Below are positions 42,670 through 50,978 of a stretch of DNA of 64,000 nt, in pieces (position 1 is the stretch's first letter; the number at the start of each line of letters is the position of its first letter). Position numbers and translations under genes: made by a program. The notes beneath the pieces were generated by a model that ran no database searches, had not been told where the DNA came from, and saw only the letters and a list, made by a program, of their open reading frames with translations. This DNA comes from Micromonospora violae (GTDB lineage Bacteria > Actinomycetota > Actinomycetes > Mycobacteriales > Micromonosporaceae), in NCBI RefSeq assembly GCF_004217135.1, contig NZ_SHKK01000001.1:2542001-2606000 (forward strand), read 5' to 3'.

Positions 42670-44618
42670 CCCGCAACGACGTCCGGCTGATCCGGACCAG
42701 ACTGGTCGTGCTGTCCGCCGTGCTGATCACGCTCTGGTCGTACGCGGCCTACCTGTCCAGTCAGGACGCCGTCGACCTGCTGCGGGTCCGGACGCTGGCG
42801 GACACGCTGGGCCAGCCCATCGACCGCCTGATCCTGAGCCTGCAGACCGAACGCCGGATCGCCGCCGAGACGATCGCCGGGGCGGGCCGAACGACCCCCG
42901 AGCTGGTCGACGCCCGGCACGGCACCGACCGGGCCGCCGCCGAGATCCGCGCGTTCACGAAGGGCCGCGACCTGCGGCTACTCAGCGCCGGCACCGTCCG
43001 TGACCGCGCCGGCGAGCTGGTCCGACGCCTCGACGGCCTGGGCACGATCCGGTCCCAGGTGGACACCGGGCGGCTGGACCAGGCCGGGGCGATCAACGGG
43101 TACGACGAGGTCATCGACGTGGCGTTCCGGGTGTACGGCCCGGAGTGGGGCGCGTACGAGAGCGGGTTGGCCGCCGACACCCGTGCGGTGATCGCGCTGG
43201 CCCGCGCCCGGGAGGTGCTGGCCCAGGAGGACACCCTGGTCAGCGCGGCCCTGACCGGCGCGCAGTTCGGCGTCGACGAGCGCCGTCAGCTGAGCACACT
43301 CGTCAGCATCCAGCGGTATACGCGCGCCGAGGCGGCGGCCGGGCTTCCCGCTGCCGACCAGGACCAGCACCAGCGCGTGGCGACCGGCCCGGAGTTCGCG
43401 GCGCTGCTCGCCCTGGAGGACCGGTTGCTGGTCGAGGCGGGCGCTGCCAACGCCGAGGCCGGTCTCACCGTCCAGGCCTGGCGGACCGCGGCGGACGCCG
43501 CCCTCGGGGCGCTACAGACACTGGTGACGGCAACGGCCCGCAGCAGCGTCGAGCGGGCCACACCCGGTGCCGCGGTGCTCATCGTGCGCACCGGGGCCGT
43601 GGTGGGGCTCGGTCTCATCGTCGTGCTCGTGCTCCTGCTGAGCTGGGCGGGCACGGTCCGCCGCCTGACCGACGAGCTGACCAGGCCAGCCGCCAACCCT
43701 CCGGTTCCGGCGCAAGACTCTTCGGCGGCCACGCCGGACGCTCCGACGCCCGCGGGTAACGCCGGGCCGGGCCTGTTCCTGGAGTTGACCCGACGCAACC
43801 AGGTCCTGCTGCGCGACCAACTCAGCCTGCTCGACGGGATGCAACGTCGGGAGCGGTCCACCGAGGAGACCGGCGAGCTGTTTCAGCTCGACCACCTCAC
43901 CACCCGGGTCCGCCGCAACGTGGAAAAACTGATCTCCCTGGCCGGCGCGACGCCGGCCCGGCGCTGGCGACGCCCGGTGCCACTGCTCGACGTCGCGCGC
44001 GGCGCCGCCGCCGAGGTGCCGGACTACCACCGTGTCCTGATCGCGCCGCACTGGCCGTGGTCGCTCGCGGGGCCGGCCGTCACGGACGTCATCCACCTGC
44101 TCGCGGAGCTGATCGAGAACGCGCTGACCTTCTCCGGTGCGGACACCACCGTCCGGGTCAGCGGCGAACAGCGACCGCAGGGGTGCGCCGTCCTCGTCGT
44201 CGACGACGGGCCCGGCCTGGACGCCGTCACGCTGGCCGAGGCGAACCACCTGCTCGGCAACCCACCACCGGACGGTCCGCCCGCAGGCGCCGCCGGGTGG
44301 TACGCCGCCGCCGTCCTGGCCGGCCGCTGCGGCGCCCACGTCTCGCTGCGCCCCAGCCAGCGCGGTGGGACGGCCGCCATCGTGCTCCTTCCCGCCCGGC
44401 TGGTCACGGTCACCGAGACCGACCCCACCCCGGCCAGCGCACCACCCGACACCTCGTACCCACCACCTGGCACCGGCACCGACCTGCCCGACCTCAGCGG
44501 CGACGGCGCGCTGCCGACGCGGGTCCGGCACACCGGGCCGACCGGCCCGGAGCCCCGCAGGACCAGCCTCGACACGGTCGAGTTGCCCGTCGCGAAAACA
44601 GCAAGGAGACATCAATGA
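42666..44618 (+). CDS. Conservon-like sensor histidine kinase (nitrate/nitrite-sensor type)
   Basis: 650 aa. A transmembrane helix at about 10-30 and another at about 302-330 bracket a ~270-residue helical extracytoplasmic sensor resembling the NIT domain of actinobacterial kinases (PIDRLILSLQTERRIAAETI). The cytoplasmic part has LFQLDHLTTRVRRN (H410) and an HATPase domain with N box LAELIENALTFS (N485) and VVDDGPGLD. A Pro-rich tail follows. It resembles CvnA of Streptomyces conservons. ATGA overlaps join it to the LuxR gene upstream and the roadblock gene downstream. No response regulator is adjacent, as in conservons. Confidence 0.88.
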   Translation: MTRNDVRLIRTRLVVLSAVLITLWSYAAYLSSQDAVDLLRVRTLADTLGQPIDRLILSLQTERRIAAETIAGAGRTTPELVDARHGTDRAAAEIRAFTKGRDLRLLSAGTVRDRAGELVRRLDGLGTIRSQVDTGRLDQAGAINGYDEVIDVAFRVYGPEWGAYESGLAADTRAVIALARAREVLAQEDTLVSAALTGAQFGVDERRQLSTLVSIQRYTRAEAAAGLPAADQDQHQRVATGPEFAALLALEDRLLVEAGAANAEAGLTVQAWRTAADAALGALQTLVTATARSSVERATPGAAVLIVRTGAVVGLGLIVVLVLLLSWAGTVRRLTDELTRPAANPPVPAQDSSAATPDAPTPAGNAGPGLFLELTRRNQVLLRDQLSLLDGMQRRERSTEETGELFQLDHLTTRVRRNVEKLISLAGATPARRWRRPVPLLDVARGAAAEVPDYHRVLIAPHWPWSLAGPAVTDVIHLLAELIENALTFSGADTTVRVSGEQRPQGCAVLVVDDGPGLDAVTLAEANHLLGNPPPDGPPAGAAGWYAAAVLAGRCGAHVSLRPSQRGGTAAIVLLPARLVTVTETDPTPASAPPDTSYPPPGTGTDLPDLSGDGALPTRVRHTGPTGPEPRRTSLDTVELPVAKTARRHQ

Positions 44619-45064
44619 CGTCTGCAGTGGTCACCAAGGACGGCCTGACCGACGCCCTGAACAGCCTGGTCGACCGGGTGCACGGCGCGGAGTTCGCCGT
44701 GGTGCTCTCGCCGGACGGGCTGCCGCTGGGCGGCTCCCGGCGGGTCGGCGAGAAGCTGGCCGAGCAGATCTCCGGCGTGGTCGCCGGCCTGATCGCGTTG
44801 GGGCTGGCCGCCACCCGGACCTGCGACGCGGGTCAGCTGCGCCAGGTCGTGGTGCAGATGTCACGGGCGTTCCTGTTCATCGCCACCATCCCGAACGGGA
44901 CCATCCTCACCGTGCGGATCGCCGGTGACGACGTCGAGGTCGGGGACATGGCGTACGAGGTGGCGCTCTTCGTGGGGCAGGCCGAGCAACACCTGCCGAT
45001 CACTCTGGGACCGGCCTCCTCGGTGACGATCGGGGACACTGGTGCACACCAGCGGCACCACTGA
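44615..45064 (+). CDS. Roadblock/LC7 domain protein (CvnB-like)
   Basis: 149 aa; a single roadblock fold: LNSLVDRVHGAEFAVVLSPDGLPLGGS, then EQISGVVAGLIALG and LTVRIAGDDVEVGDMAYEVALFVGQ. Roadblock proteins bind small GTPases and regulate their nucleotide state; in conservons this protein links the kinase to a GTPase. Here no GTPase gene follows, so its partner is either distant or different, possibly the dynamin-like proteins or the Hsp70-like ATPase (inference). AAGGAG (44603-44608) precedes the ATG, which overlaps the kinase stop. Confidence 0.88.
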   Translation: MTSAVVTKDGLTDALNSLVDRVHGAEFAVVLSPDGLPLGGSRRVGEKLAEQISGVVAGLIALGLAATRTCDAGQLRQVVVQMSRAFLFIATIPNGTILTVRIAGDDVEVGDMAYEVALFVGQAEQHLPITLGPASSVTIGDTGAHQRHH

Positions 45065-45422
45065 CGAGGCGTGGTACGACGACGACGCGGGCCCGGTCGC
45101 CCGGCCCTACACGATGACCGGGGGGCGCACCGCGCCCGTACGCGGCCAGTTCGACCTGATCTCGCTGGTCGTCGCCCGGCGGGGAGTCACGCCTCCCACA
45201 CCGCTCTTCCCCGAACAGGCACGGATCGTCGAGCTGTGTCACCATCCAGTGTCGGTGGCTGAGGTCGGTGCCGAGTTGGATCTTCCACTGGGGACGGTCC
45301 GGGTGCTGCTCGGTGACCTGCTCGCGGTGGGCCTGATCGAGACGCACGAGCCGCCGATGCTGTCGGAACTGCCGACCGAGGATCTGCTTAAGGCGATACT
45401 CGTCGGGCTTCGCGCGCTGTGA
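45042..45422 (+). CDS. DUF742 protein (CvnC-like)
   Basis: 126 aa; matches DUF742: RPYTMTGGRT near the N-terminus, FDLISLVVARRG, then a winged-helix-like C-terminal half (PEQARIVELCHHPVSVAEVGAELDLPLGTVRVLLGDLLAVGLI). It resembles CvnC. The GTG start lies inside the roadblock gene (23-nt overlap), indicating coupled translation. The winged-helix character suggests it could bind DNA or a partner. In full conservons a Ras-like GTPase gene follows at this point; here a membrane protein gene does. Confidence 0.88.
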   Translation: MHTSGTTDEAWYDDDAGPVARPYTMTGGRTAPVRGQFDLISLVVARRGVTPPTPLFPEQARIVELCHHPVSVAEVGAELDLPLGTVRVLLGDLLAVGLIETHEPPMLSELPTEDLLKAILVGLRAL

Positions 45423-45496
45423 CCGGGCTGCTGCCACCCGCGACCCGGACGGATCGCGGGCGCGCGCCCGGCGACGAACTGAAGGAGAGACACGCA

Positions 45497-46231
45497 GTGC
45501 CGGCAACACCACCCCAGCCACGCCGTACCGTGGCGATCATCCTGCTGGATCGGGTCGTGGCCCTCGTCACGGCCACCCGGCGGGTGCTCACCGGTCGGGA
45601 GGACGTCTCGCGGGCCACCTGGGTGGCCGTCATCGCGGCGCTCGGCGTGCTGGTGGCGACGGCTGTGTCCGTCGTCGGGGTGCTGCGGACACCGGAGAAG
45701 CTGACCCCGGTGACTCTCGACCCGCCGCCCTCCGTGGAGGTCGGCACGTCGCCGCCCGATACGCCCCGGGCGCAGGCACGACCGGTGTCCACCAGCGCGG
45801 CGGTGCCCGCTCCCCCACCCGCCTCGGCCTCCTCGGTCCCGTCGGCTGACGGGTCGTCGACCAGGCCCACGCCGACCGGGGCGAGCGCCGACCCCACCCC
45901 GGCGGCCCTGGGCGCCGACTTCGCCATCACGGACAACGCCCTGCTCAGCTATGGCGCGACGGTGACGATCAGCAATCCCGGTGCGGTACCGGCGGCGCGG
46001 TGGACGCTGGTCGTCACCCTGCCCCGGGAGTCCCTGGGGGTCATCGGGGTCGAGGGGGCGAAGGCCAGCCGCGACGGTGCGGTGTGGACGTTCGTGCCGG
46101 ACGGGACCACCGCTGAGGTCCCCGGCAACGCCGCGGTCCGGGTGACGTTCCGGGTCAATGGCTCGTTGACCGGTTCCGCGCCCAGGGCGTGCACGATCGA
46201 CGGGGCAGCCTGCTCCGGCCTGGCGAACTGA
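45497..46231 (+). CDS. Single-pass membrane protein with a CBM2-like ectodomain
   Basis: 244 aa. Basic cytoplasmic N-terminus, one transmembrane helix (about 46-68, WVAVIAALGVLVATAVSVVG), a Ser/Pro/Ala linker (about 75-145), and a C-terminal ~100-residue beta-sandwich resembling family-2 cellulose-binding modules (ADFAITDNALLSYGATVTISN, WTLVVTLP, TFRVNGSL) with two Cys near the end. It could sense or bind cell-wall polysaccharide. GTG 45497 with AAGGAG (45482-45487); a second possibility is the GTG at 45419, which overlaps the DUF742 stop. It takes the place of the conservon GTPase gene. Confidence 0.7.
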   Translation: MPATPPQPRRTVAIILLDRVVALVTATRRVLTGREDVSRATWVAVIAALGVLVATAVSVVGVLRTPEKLTPVTLDPPPSVEVGTSPPDTPRAQARPVSTSAAVPAPPPASASSVPSADGSSTRPTPTGASADPTPAALGADFAITDNALLSYGATVTISNPGAVPAARWTLVVTLPRESLGVIGVEGAKASRDGAVWTFVPDGTTAEVPGNAAVRVTFRVNGSLTGSAPRACTIDGAACSGLAN

Positions 46232-46326
46232 TCCGTCGGGGGGACGCGCACGGTACACCCGGCGTTCCGGCGGCAGCCATGCTTGATTGATCATGAGTTC
46301 GGGCGCGCTTCCTACCGTTTCCGACC

Positions 46327-48243
46327 ATGACTGTCCTACCCGTACCACCGTCGCGTCGCCGCGCCGGCTCGCGCCTCGGTGGCCTGCGTACCCGGGCCGC
46401 CGCCTCCGTCGCCGCCCTCGCCGTCACCGGCGCTGCCGTCGCGGTCGCCGTGGCGACCTCGTCGCCCGCCACCGCCGAGCCGGGCCGCGTCGTGGTCTCG
46501 GAGAACTTCTCGGCCGGGTCGCTGCCCGCCGGTTGGAACGCGGTCGACGGCACCTGGAAGGTCGAGAACGGCCGACTGTACGGAACCTCCGCCAGCTCCA
46601 GCGAGAACAACAAGATCACCTTCGGTCGGCACCTGAACGACTTCCGCCTTGAGGCGACCATGCGCTTCGAGTCGGTCTCGGCCGCCACCCGGTGGACCTC
46701 GCTCGGCATCGACGTCCCCGCCAACGGCGCGACCCCCTGGTGGATCGCCACCATGCGCAGTGGCACCACCGCCGCCAACGGGCTCGAATTCGCCCAGCGG
46801 ACCACGACCGACGCCTGGGTCGTGACCAACACCGCCTCCGCCCCGTCCGCCGCCGGCACCGGCCGGGACGTTCGCATCGCGGTCGAGGTGCACGGCAACC
46901 AGGCTCGCTGGATCTTCGACGGCCGGGAGGCGATGCGGACGAGCAGCCTGCAACGCTCCGCCGACGGCGTCCAGGGGCTGTTCGTCAACGGCGCGACCGT
47001 GTCGTACGACGACGTCACCGTCACCGAGCTGGCACCGAACGGCTACCTCCGCCCCGAGGGCAGCCCGTTCACCGTGATCGCCCACCGGGGCGCGTCCGCC
47101 GCGGCACCGGAGAACACCCTCGTCGCCCAGGAGATCGCCCGTAAGGGCGGTGCCGACTGGATCGAGAACGATGTGCAGCCGAGCAAGGACGGCATCCCGT
47201 TCATCCTGCACGACGGCACCGTGGACCGGACCACCGACGGCACCGGCAACATCCGGGACCTGACCGCCGCGCAGATCAAGGCACTCGACGCCGGCTCCTG
47301 GTTCGGCCCACAGTACGTGGGCTTGCGGGTGCCCACCCTCGCCGAGCAGCTCGCCGACCTGCGCACCCGAGGCGGCAACCTGCTCGTGGAGATCAAGGGC
47401 AAGCACACCCGGGACGAGGTCGCCACGATCATCCAGGTGATCCGCGACGAGCAGATGATGGGCCGGGTCTTCATCCAGAGCTTCGAGGTCGACGCCCTGA
47501 AGTACACCTACGAGATCGCCCCCGAGCTGCCGCTCGGCCTGCTCCGCAGCACCCTCGACGCCGACCCGGTGGCGATCGCGAAGGAGCTGCACCTGACGGC
47601 GTACAACCCGGACGGCAACGCGCTGCTGGCCAAGCCGGAGGTCATCGCCCCGCTGCACGCCGCCGGGGTCGCCGTGATGGCCTGGACGATGGACTCCGCC
47701 GGGCTGTGGCAGCGGTTGGAGCGCATCGGCACCGACGCGATCATCACCAACCGCGCCGCCGAGCTGGTCGGCTGGAACTCGGCATTCGTGCAGCGGGCCC
47801 CGGCCGACCCGACCGTGCAGATCACCTCGCCGGTCAACGGGGCTCGGCTGGACCGGGCGCAGTCCCCGGTGATCGCCGTCGCCGCGACCAACGCGGACAC
47901 CGTCACGGTCACGCTGGACGGTAAGAAGTCAGCCGCCGGGCGCAAGCTCGACCTGGCCAAGCTGACCGCCGGCCAGCACACCATCTCCGCGTCGGTGACC
48001 GGGCCGGAGGGCACCGCCACCGCGAGCAGCACCTTCACCGTGACGGTGAGCCAGGCCGGCCTCGGCTACCTGATCCTCACCTCGGGCGCCGATCCGGCCG
48101 CCGTCACCGCGATGACCACCAAGCTGGCCCACGCCCAGTACCCCCAGCTGGCGTCCTACGTCGACCGGGAGGCCGGCAAGCTGGTGCCGGCCGAGGTCGC
48201 CAGCGTCATCGCCGCCGACGCCCGTACCCTCGCCTTGAAGTAG
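46327..48243 (+). CDS. Secreted multidomain glycerophosphodiester phosphodiesterase
   Basis: 638 aa. Signal peptide (about 1-45), an N-terminal ~190-residue beta-sandwich of laminin-G/concanavalin type (VVSENFSAGSLPAGW, FDGREAM), then a GDPD barrel (about 245-485): IAHRGASAAAPENT, IENDVQPSKDGIPFILHDGTVDR, LLVEIKGKH, MAWTMDS, TNRAA, with the catalytic His pair and metal-binding Glu/Asp present. A bacterial Ig-like domain (about 495-575) and a FIMAH-like helical tail (GYLILTSGADP...) follow. It releases alcohol plus glycerol-3-phosphate from phosphodiesters outside the cell, perhaps from teichoic acids or lipids. Confidence 0.9.
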   Translation: MTVLPVPPSRRRAGSRLGGLRTRAAASVAALAVTGAAVAVAVATSSPATAEPGRVVVSENFSAGSLPAGWNAVDGTWKVENGRLYGTSASSSENNKITFGRHLNDFRLEATMRFESVSAATRWTSLGIDVPANGATPWWIATMRSGTTAANGLEFAQRTTTDAWVVTNTASAPSAAGTGRDVRIAVEVHGNQARWIFDGREAMRTSSLQRSADGVQGLFVNGATVSYDDVTVTELAPNGYLRPEGSPFTVIAHRGASAAAPENTLVAQEIARKGGADWIENDVQPSKDGIPFILHDGTVDRTTDGTGNIRDLTAAQIKALDAGSWFGPQYVGLRVPTLAEQLADLRTRGGNLLVEIKGKHTRDEVATIIQVIRDEQMMGRVFIQSFEVDALKYTYEIAPELPLGLLRSTLDADPVAIAKELHLTAYNPDGNALLAKPEVIAPLHAAGVAVMAWTMDSAGLWQRLERIGTDAIITNRAAELVGWNSAFVQRAPADPTVQITSPVNGARLDRAQSPVIAVAATNADTVTVTLDGKKSAAGRKLDLAKLTAGQHTISASVTGPEGTATASSTFTVTVSQAGLGYLILTSGADPAAVTAMTTKLAHAQYPQLASYVDREAGKLVPAEVASVIAADARTLALK

Positions 48244-48254
48244 GAACCTCCGAT

Positions 48255-48295
48255 CGCGGCGCTGGCCTCCGAGGTCGTCGGAGGCCAGCGCCGCG
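48255..48295. terminator. Strong bidirectional hairpin terminator
   Basis: A perfect 18-bp stem (48255-48272 with 48278-48295), loop GGTCG, between the convergent phosphodiesterase and membrane-protein genes. Confidence 0.85.
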
Positions 48296-48302
48296 TCCGT
48301 TC

Positions 48303-48890
48303 TCAGTGGACGGCGATCGGTGCGTCGGTCTGCTGCCGCAGCAGGGGCAGCGCCGGGGCCAGCGCCAGCGCCATGCACAACCCGCCGACGGGGAGCAGGT
48401 CGAGGGTGACCGCCGGCAGCACGATGCCGACGAGGAGCAGCGGCACACTCCACCACGGCAGCCGCCGTCGAGCGGCGAGCATGCCCGCGAGAACGAGCAG
48501 GCCGACAAAGAAGAGCTGGGGTACGACGTCGTAGAAGGCCACCGCCACGCCGGGGATGTCCTTGAAGTCCGCGCCGAGCCTCGACATCTCCGCCCGGTCG
48601 TCGGCCAGCAGCCCCTCCACGATGTCCGCGCCGAACTGCACCATCGTCGCGGCGAGGCCGACCAACGTGGCGGCCACCACCCCGGTGCGCCACGGACTGC
48701 GCGGCAGCAGGCGGGACAGCGCGAGCACCCCCGGGACGAAGCACACCATGCCGGCGAGGGCGACCAGGTGCGCGGCCTGCCAGTCGAACCCGGGGCCGTA
48801 CACCCCGTCGGACTTCCCCCACAGGCGGATCAGGCCGTAGGCCCCGATGCCGACCGGTCCGGCGATCACGTAGAGCGCAGCGCGTTTCAT
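48303..48890 (-). CDS. Polytopic membrane protein, function unknown
   Basis: About 195 aa with five or six hydrophobic helices (LYVIAGPVGIGAYGLI; LVALAGMVCFVPGVLAL; TGVVAATLVGLAATMV; LFFVGLLVLAGML; WWSVPLLLVGIVL). No motif identifies a family. The ATG at 48890 (MKRAAL) is the simplest start; an ATG at 48902 is in frame and no ribosome binding site distinguishes them. No obvious operon partner. Confidence 0.6.
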   Translation of the reverse strand: MKRAALYVIAGPVGIGAYGLIRLWGKSDGVYGPGFDWQAAHLVALAGMVCFVPGVLALSRLLPRSPWRTGVVAATLVGLAATMVQFGADIVEGLLADDRAEMSRLGADFKDIPGVAVAFYDVVPQLFFVGLLVLAGMLAARRRLPWWSVPLLLVGIVLPAVTLDLLPVGGLCMALALAPALPLLRQQTDAPIAVH

Positions 48891-49014
48891 GCCAGCCATC
48901 ATGTGACCGCCGACGCCGGCCGGGCTCCGGGAGTCTCCCTCGGGCCCCCCTGGGTTTCGTCTCAGGTCTGCCACCGAGCAACCCTGAGACCCCGGCCAGC
49001 CCCACCACCGCCGG

Positions 49015-49563
49015 TCAGGGGCGGAACGGCTGACCCGTCAGCGCGGATTCCTCCGGGAAGGCCAACGAGCTGAAGAACTTCTCCGTCTCGGCACTGCGGA
49101 TGCCTTCGATTTTCGCCAACAGCGCCTCTGTCGCCGCGTAGGCGCGCTGCTCCCGTTCGGCCGGATCAGCGGTCGCCTCGGCGCGACCGAAAGCGAGTCT
49201 CCACTGGTTACTCGCCTCGATGAGCCCGAAATGGGTACGCCGCAACAGCGCCCACATCTGATCCCACTGATAAAAGGTGCGCAGCGCGGTGGCCGTGGCG
49301 ATGACCACGCCCGACACCGCGATTACCAGATTCTTGCCCGGGTAGCTGAAACCGGCGAGCAGTGGCAGCGACGCACTGACCACGATGACCAGGATGCCGG
49401 TGAACCGGAACAGTCGACGGTGCCATTTCGCCCGCCAGTCGTAATGGTCTCTGAGCTTCTTGACGCTGTCTTCGGCCAACGCACGGTAGACCTGCAACGG
49501 ATCGCCGGGAGCCCCGTTCTGCGACTCGGCGAGCAACCCGCTCTGTCCTTGGTCAACAGACAC
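49015..49563 (-). CDS. DUF4231 / SLATT-like membrane protein
   Basis: 182 aa. Helical N-terminus (YRALAEDSVKKLRDHYDWRAKWHRRLFR), a two-helix transmembrane hairpin (about 54-95: FTGILVIVVSASLPLLAG, NLVIAVSGVVIATATALRTF), and a long cytoplasmic helical tail (QMWALLRRTHFGLIEASNQW). This is the DUF4231/SLATT layout; SLATT proteins are proposed pore-forming effectors in nucleotide-dependent conflict systems. The GTG start (49563) lies 1 nt past the stop of the upstream GDPD gene, so the two are co-translated. No nucleotide-cyclase partner is adjacent. Confidence 0.75.
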   Translation of the reverse strand: MSVDQGQSGLLAESQNGAPGDPLQVYRALAEDSVKKLRDHYDWRAKWHRRLFRFTGILVIVVSASLPLLAGFSYPGKNLVIAVSGVVIATATALRTFYQWDQMWALLRRTHFGLIEASNQWRLAFGRAEATADPAEREQRAYAATEALLAKIEGIRSAETEKFFSSLAFPEESALTGQPFRP

Positions 49564-49564
49564 G

Positions 49565-50332
49565 TCACGATGCTAGATGCTGCCCATGCGACGGTCTATA
49601 GCCGGAGAATACGATGTTGTCCGAGTATTGACGGGCGAACATCTCCCGCTCCGGTGAGGCGACCGGCCAGGCAATCACCGGAACACCCCGTCGACGCCAC
49701 CACGCCGTCAGCCCGGACGGAAATCCGTCCACCTCGTAGGCCAGAAAATCGGGCCTGGTGACCAGGTTGCTGACCATACTGCGGCCCACCACCCGGGTCA
49801 GCGGCCCGGCGGTGCGCAGCAGCCCGCAGATGCGCCCCACCGGCACGCGGCGCTGCGACGGCAGCTTGCGCACCGCGATCCGCAGCGCCGCCACCAGTAA
49901 CGGGTCGAAGGATTCGACGGCGTACCGCCCCGGGTAGTCGGCCGTCAGCCGCAGCACCTCGTCGACGAGGTCGAAGTTGAGGTTGAGCGTCGGCCGTTTC
50001 AGCTCGATCAGCAGGGGCACCCGTCCGGCGACCAGGTCCAGCACCTGCGACAGCGTGGGAATCTGCTGGTCGGTGCCCTCCAAGCGGAGCCGTTCCCGAT
50101 CGGTCGGGGTCAGCTCCGCGGTGGCGATCGCCGCACCGGTGAGCGCTGTCAACTCGTAGTCGTGGACGACGACGAGTTCGCCGGAGCGGGTGAGCTGCAC
50201 GTCCAGTTCGCAGGCGTAGCCCGCGGCGGCGGCCGCCTCGAACGCCGCGAGCGAGTTGGCGGGTCGATTGTGGCCGGTCAGCCCGCGGTGCGCGATCGGG
50301 GTGTCGAGCAGCCAATGGTCCTCGGACGACAC
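49565..50332 (-). CDS. Cytoplasmic glycerophosphodiester phosphodiesterase
   Basis: 255 aa; a single GDPD domain without a signal peptide. Motifs: PIAHRGLTGHNRPANS, CELDVQLTRSGELVVVHD, LLIELKRP, AVESFDP, PVIAWPV. Metal-binding and catalytic residues are retained. GTG 50332 has CAGGAGG about 6 nt upstream; the longer frame reaching 50494 is antisense to the YccF gene. It hydrolyses glycerophosphodiesters or related phosphodiesters; coupling to a DUF4231 membrane protein is unusual. Confidence 0.85.
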   Translation of the reverse strand: MSSEDHWLLDTPIAHRGLTGHNRPANSLAAFEAAAAAGYACELDVQLTRSGELVVVHDYELTALTGAAIATAELTPTDRERLRLEGTDQQIPTLSQVLDLVAGRVPLLIELKRPTLNLNFDLVDEVLRLTADYPGRYAVESFDPLLVAALRIAVRKLPSQRRVPVGRICGLLRTAGPLTRVVGRSMVSNLVTRPDFLAYEVDGFPSGLTAWWRRRGVPVIAWPVASPEREMFARQYSDNIVFSGYRPSHGQHLAS

Positions 50333-50444
50333 ACGATCCTCCTGAGCTTCCGAGAACGGGCTACCGGGCCTCGGAGCACGACGTGGAAGGGTTTTCGCGT
50401 ACCCTACAGGCCATCCAGTGGCGAGCATGTTCCATGCTGGAGCG

Positions 50445-50825
50445 GTGATTCGCTTCGTACTGAATGTGTTGTGGCTCGTCTTCGGCGGTGGCATCGTCCT
50501 GGCCGCCGGCTACGGCATCGCCGCGCTGATCTGCTTCCTACTGGTCGTCACCATCCCGTTCGGCGTCGCGTCGCTGCGCCTCGCGGTCTACTCGCTGTGG
50601 CCCTTCGGTCGCACCCTGGTGCCCAAGCCAGGCGCGGGCGTCGGCTCCGGGCTGGCGAACATTCTCTGGGTGGTGCTGGCCGGATGGTGGCTCGCGCTCT
50701 CCCACATCCTCGCCGGCATCGCCCTCTGCGTCACGATCATCGGGATCCCGTTCGGCATCGCCAACTTCAAGCTCGTCCCGGCCGCGTTCTGGCCGCTCGG
50801 CCGCGAGGTCGTCGACGCACCGTGA
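50445..50825 (+). CDS. YccF domain membrane protein
   Basis: About 126 aa with two repeated YccF units: VLNVLWLVFGGGIV, VTIPFGVASLRLAVYSLWPFGR and ILWVVLAGWWLALSHI, ITIIGIPFG-type (VTIIGIPFGIANFKLVPAAFWPLGR). Four transmembrane helices. Function unknown; found across bacteria. Family alignments suggest the start near VIRFVLN (GTG 50445), though ATG 50427 and GTG 50418 are in frame. Divergent from the GDPD/DUF4231 unit; a terminator follows. Confidence 0.85.
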   Translation: MIRFVLNVLWLVFGGGIVLAAGYGIAALICFLLVVTIPFGVASLRLAVYSLWPFGRTLVPKPGAGVGSGLANILWVVLAGWWLALSHILAGIALCVTIIGIPFGIANFKLVPAAFWPLGREVVDAP

Positions 50826-50855
50826 CGGCACTGCGCGGCGGTCGGCAACGAAAAA

Positions 50856-50876
50856 CGGGAGACCCCTGGTCTCCCG
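50856..50876 (+). terminator. Hairpin terminator after YccF
   Basis: A 9-bp stem CGGGAGACC / GGTCTCCCG (50856-50864, 50868-50876), loop CCT, 31 nt past the YccF stop and just before the helicase promoter region. Confidence 0.75.
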
Positions 50877-50901
50877 CCACTTCTAACTTATAGCGCACTG
50901 G

Positions 50902-50920
50902 GGGGCTTGCCGCAAGACCC
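50902..50920 (+). promoter_or_regulatory. 19-bp inverted repeat resembling the rifamycin-associated element
   Basis: GGGGCTTGC-C-GCAAGACCC: 9-bp arms around a central C, one mismatch. Location (upstream of a HelR-type gene), length (19 bp) and the CTTGC/GCAAG core fit the rifamycin-associated element described before rifamycin-resistance genes in actinobacteria. A -10-like A/T stretch (TAACTTATAG, 50884-50893) lies just 5' of it. The TTG inside the repeat at 50907 is not the start codon. Confidence 0.75.
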
Positions 50921-50978
50921 GGTTTATGACGCAGAATCGTCGGCCGAAGCCAGATTCGGTCGAAATGGAAGTCATGAA

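Noticed and set aside
42666..46231. Complete conservon (cvnABCD)
   Set aside because: No Ras-like GTPase gene is present; the fourth gene encodes a membrane protein with a CBM2-like domain.
50907..50978. Helicase start at TTG 50907
   Set aside because: It lies inside the 19-bp inverted repeat, and the extra N-terminal residues look unlike the family; GGAAG before TTG 50979 fits better.
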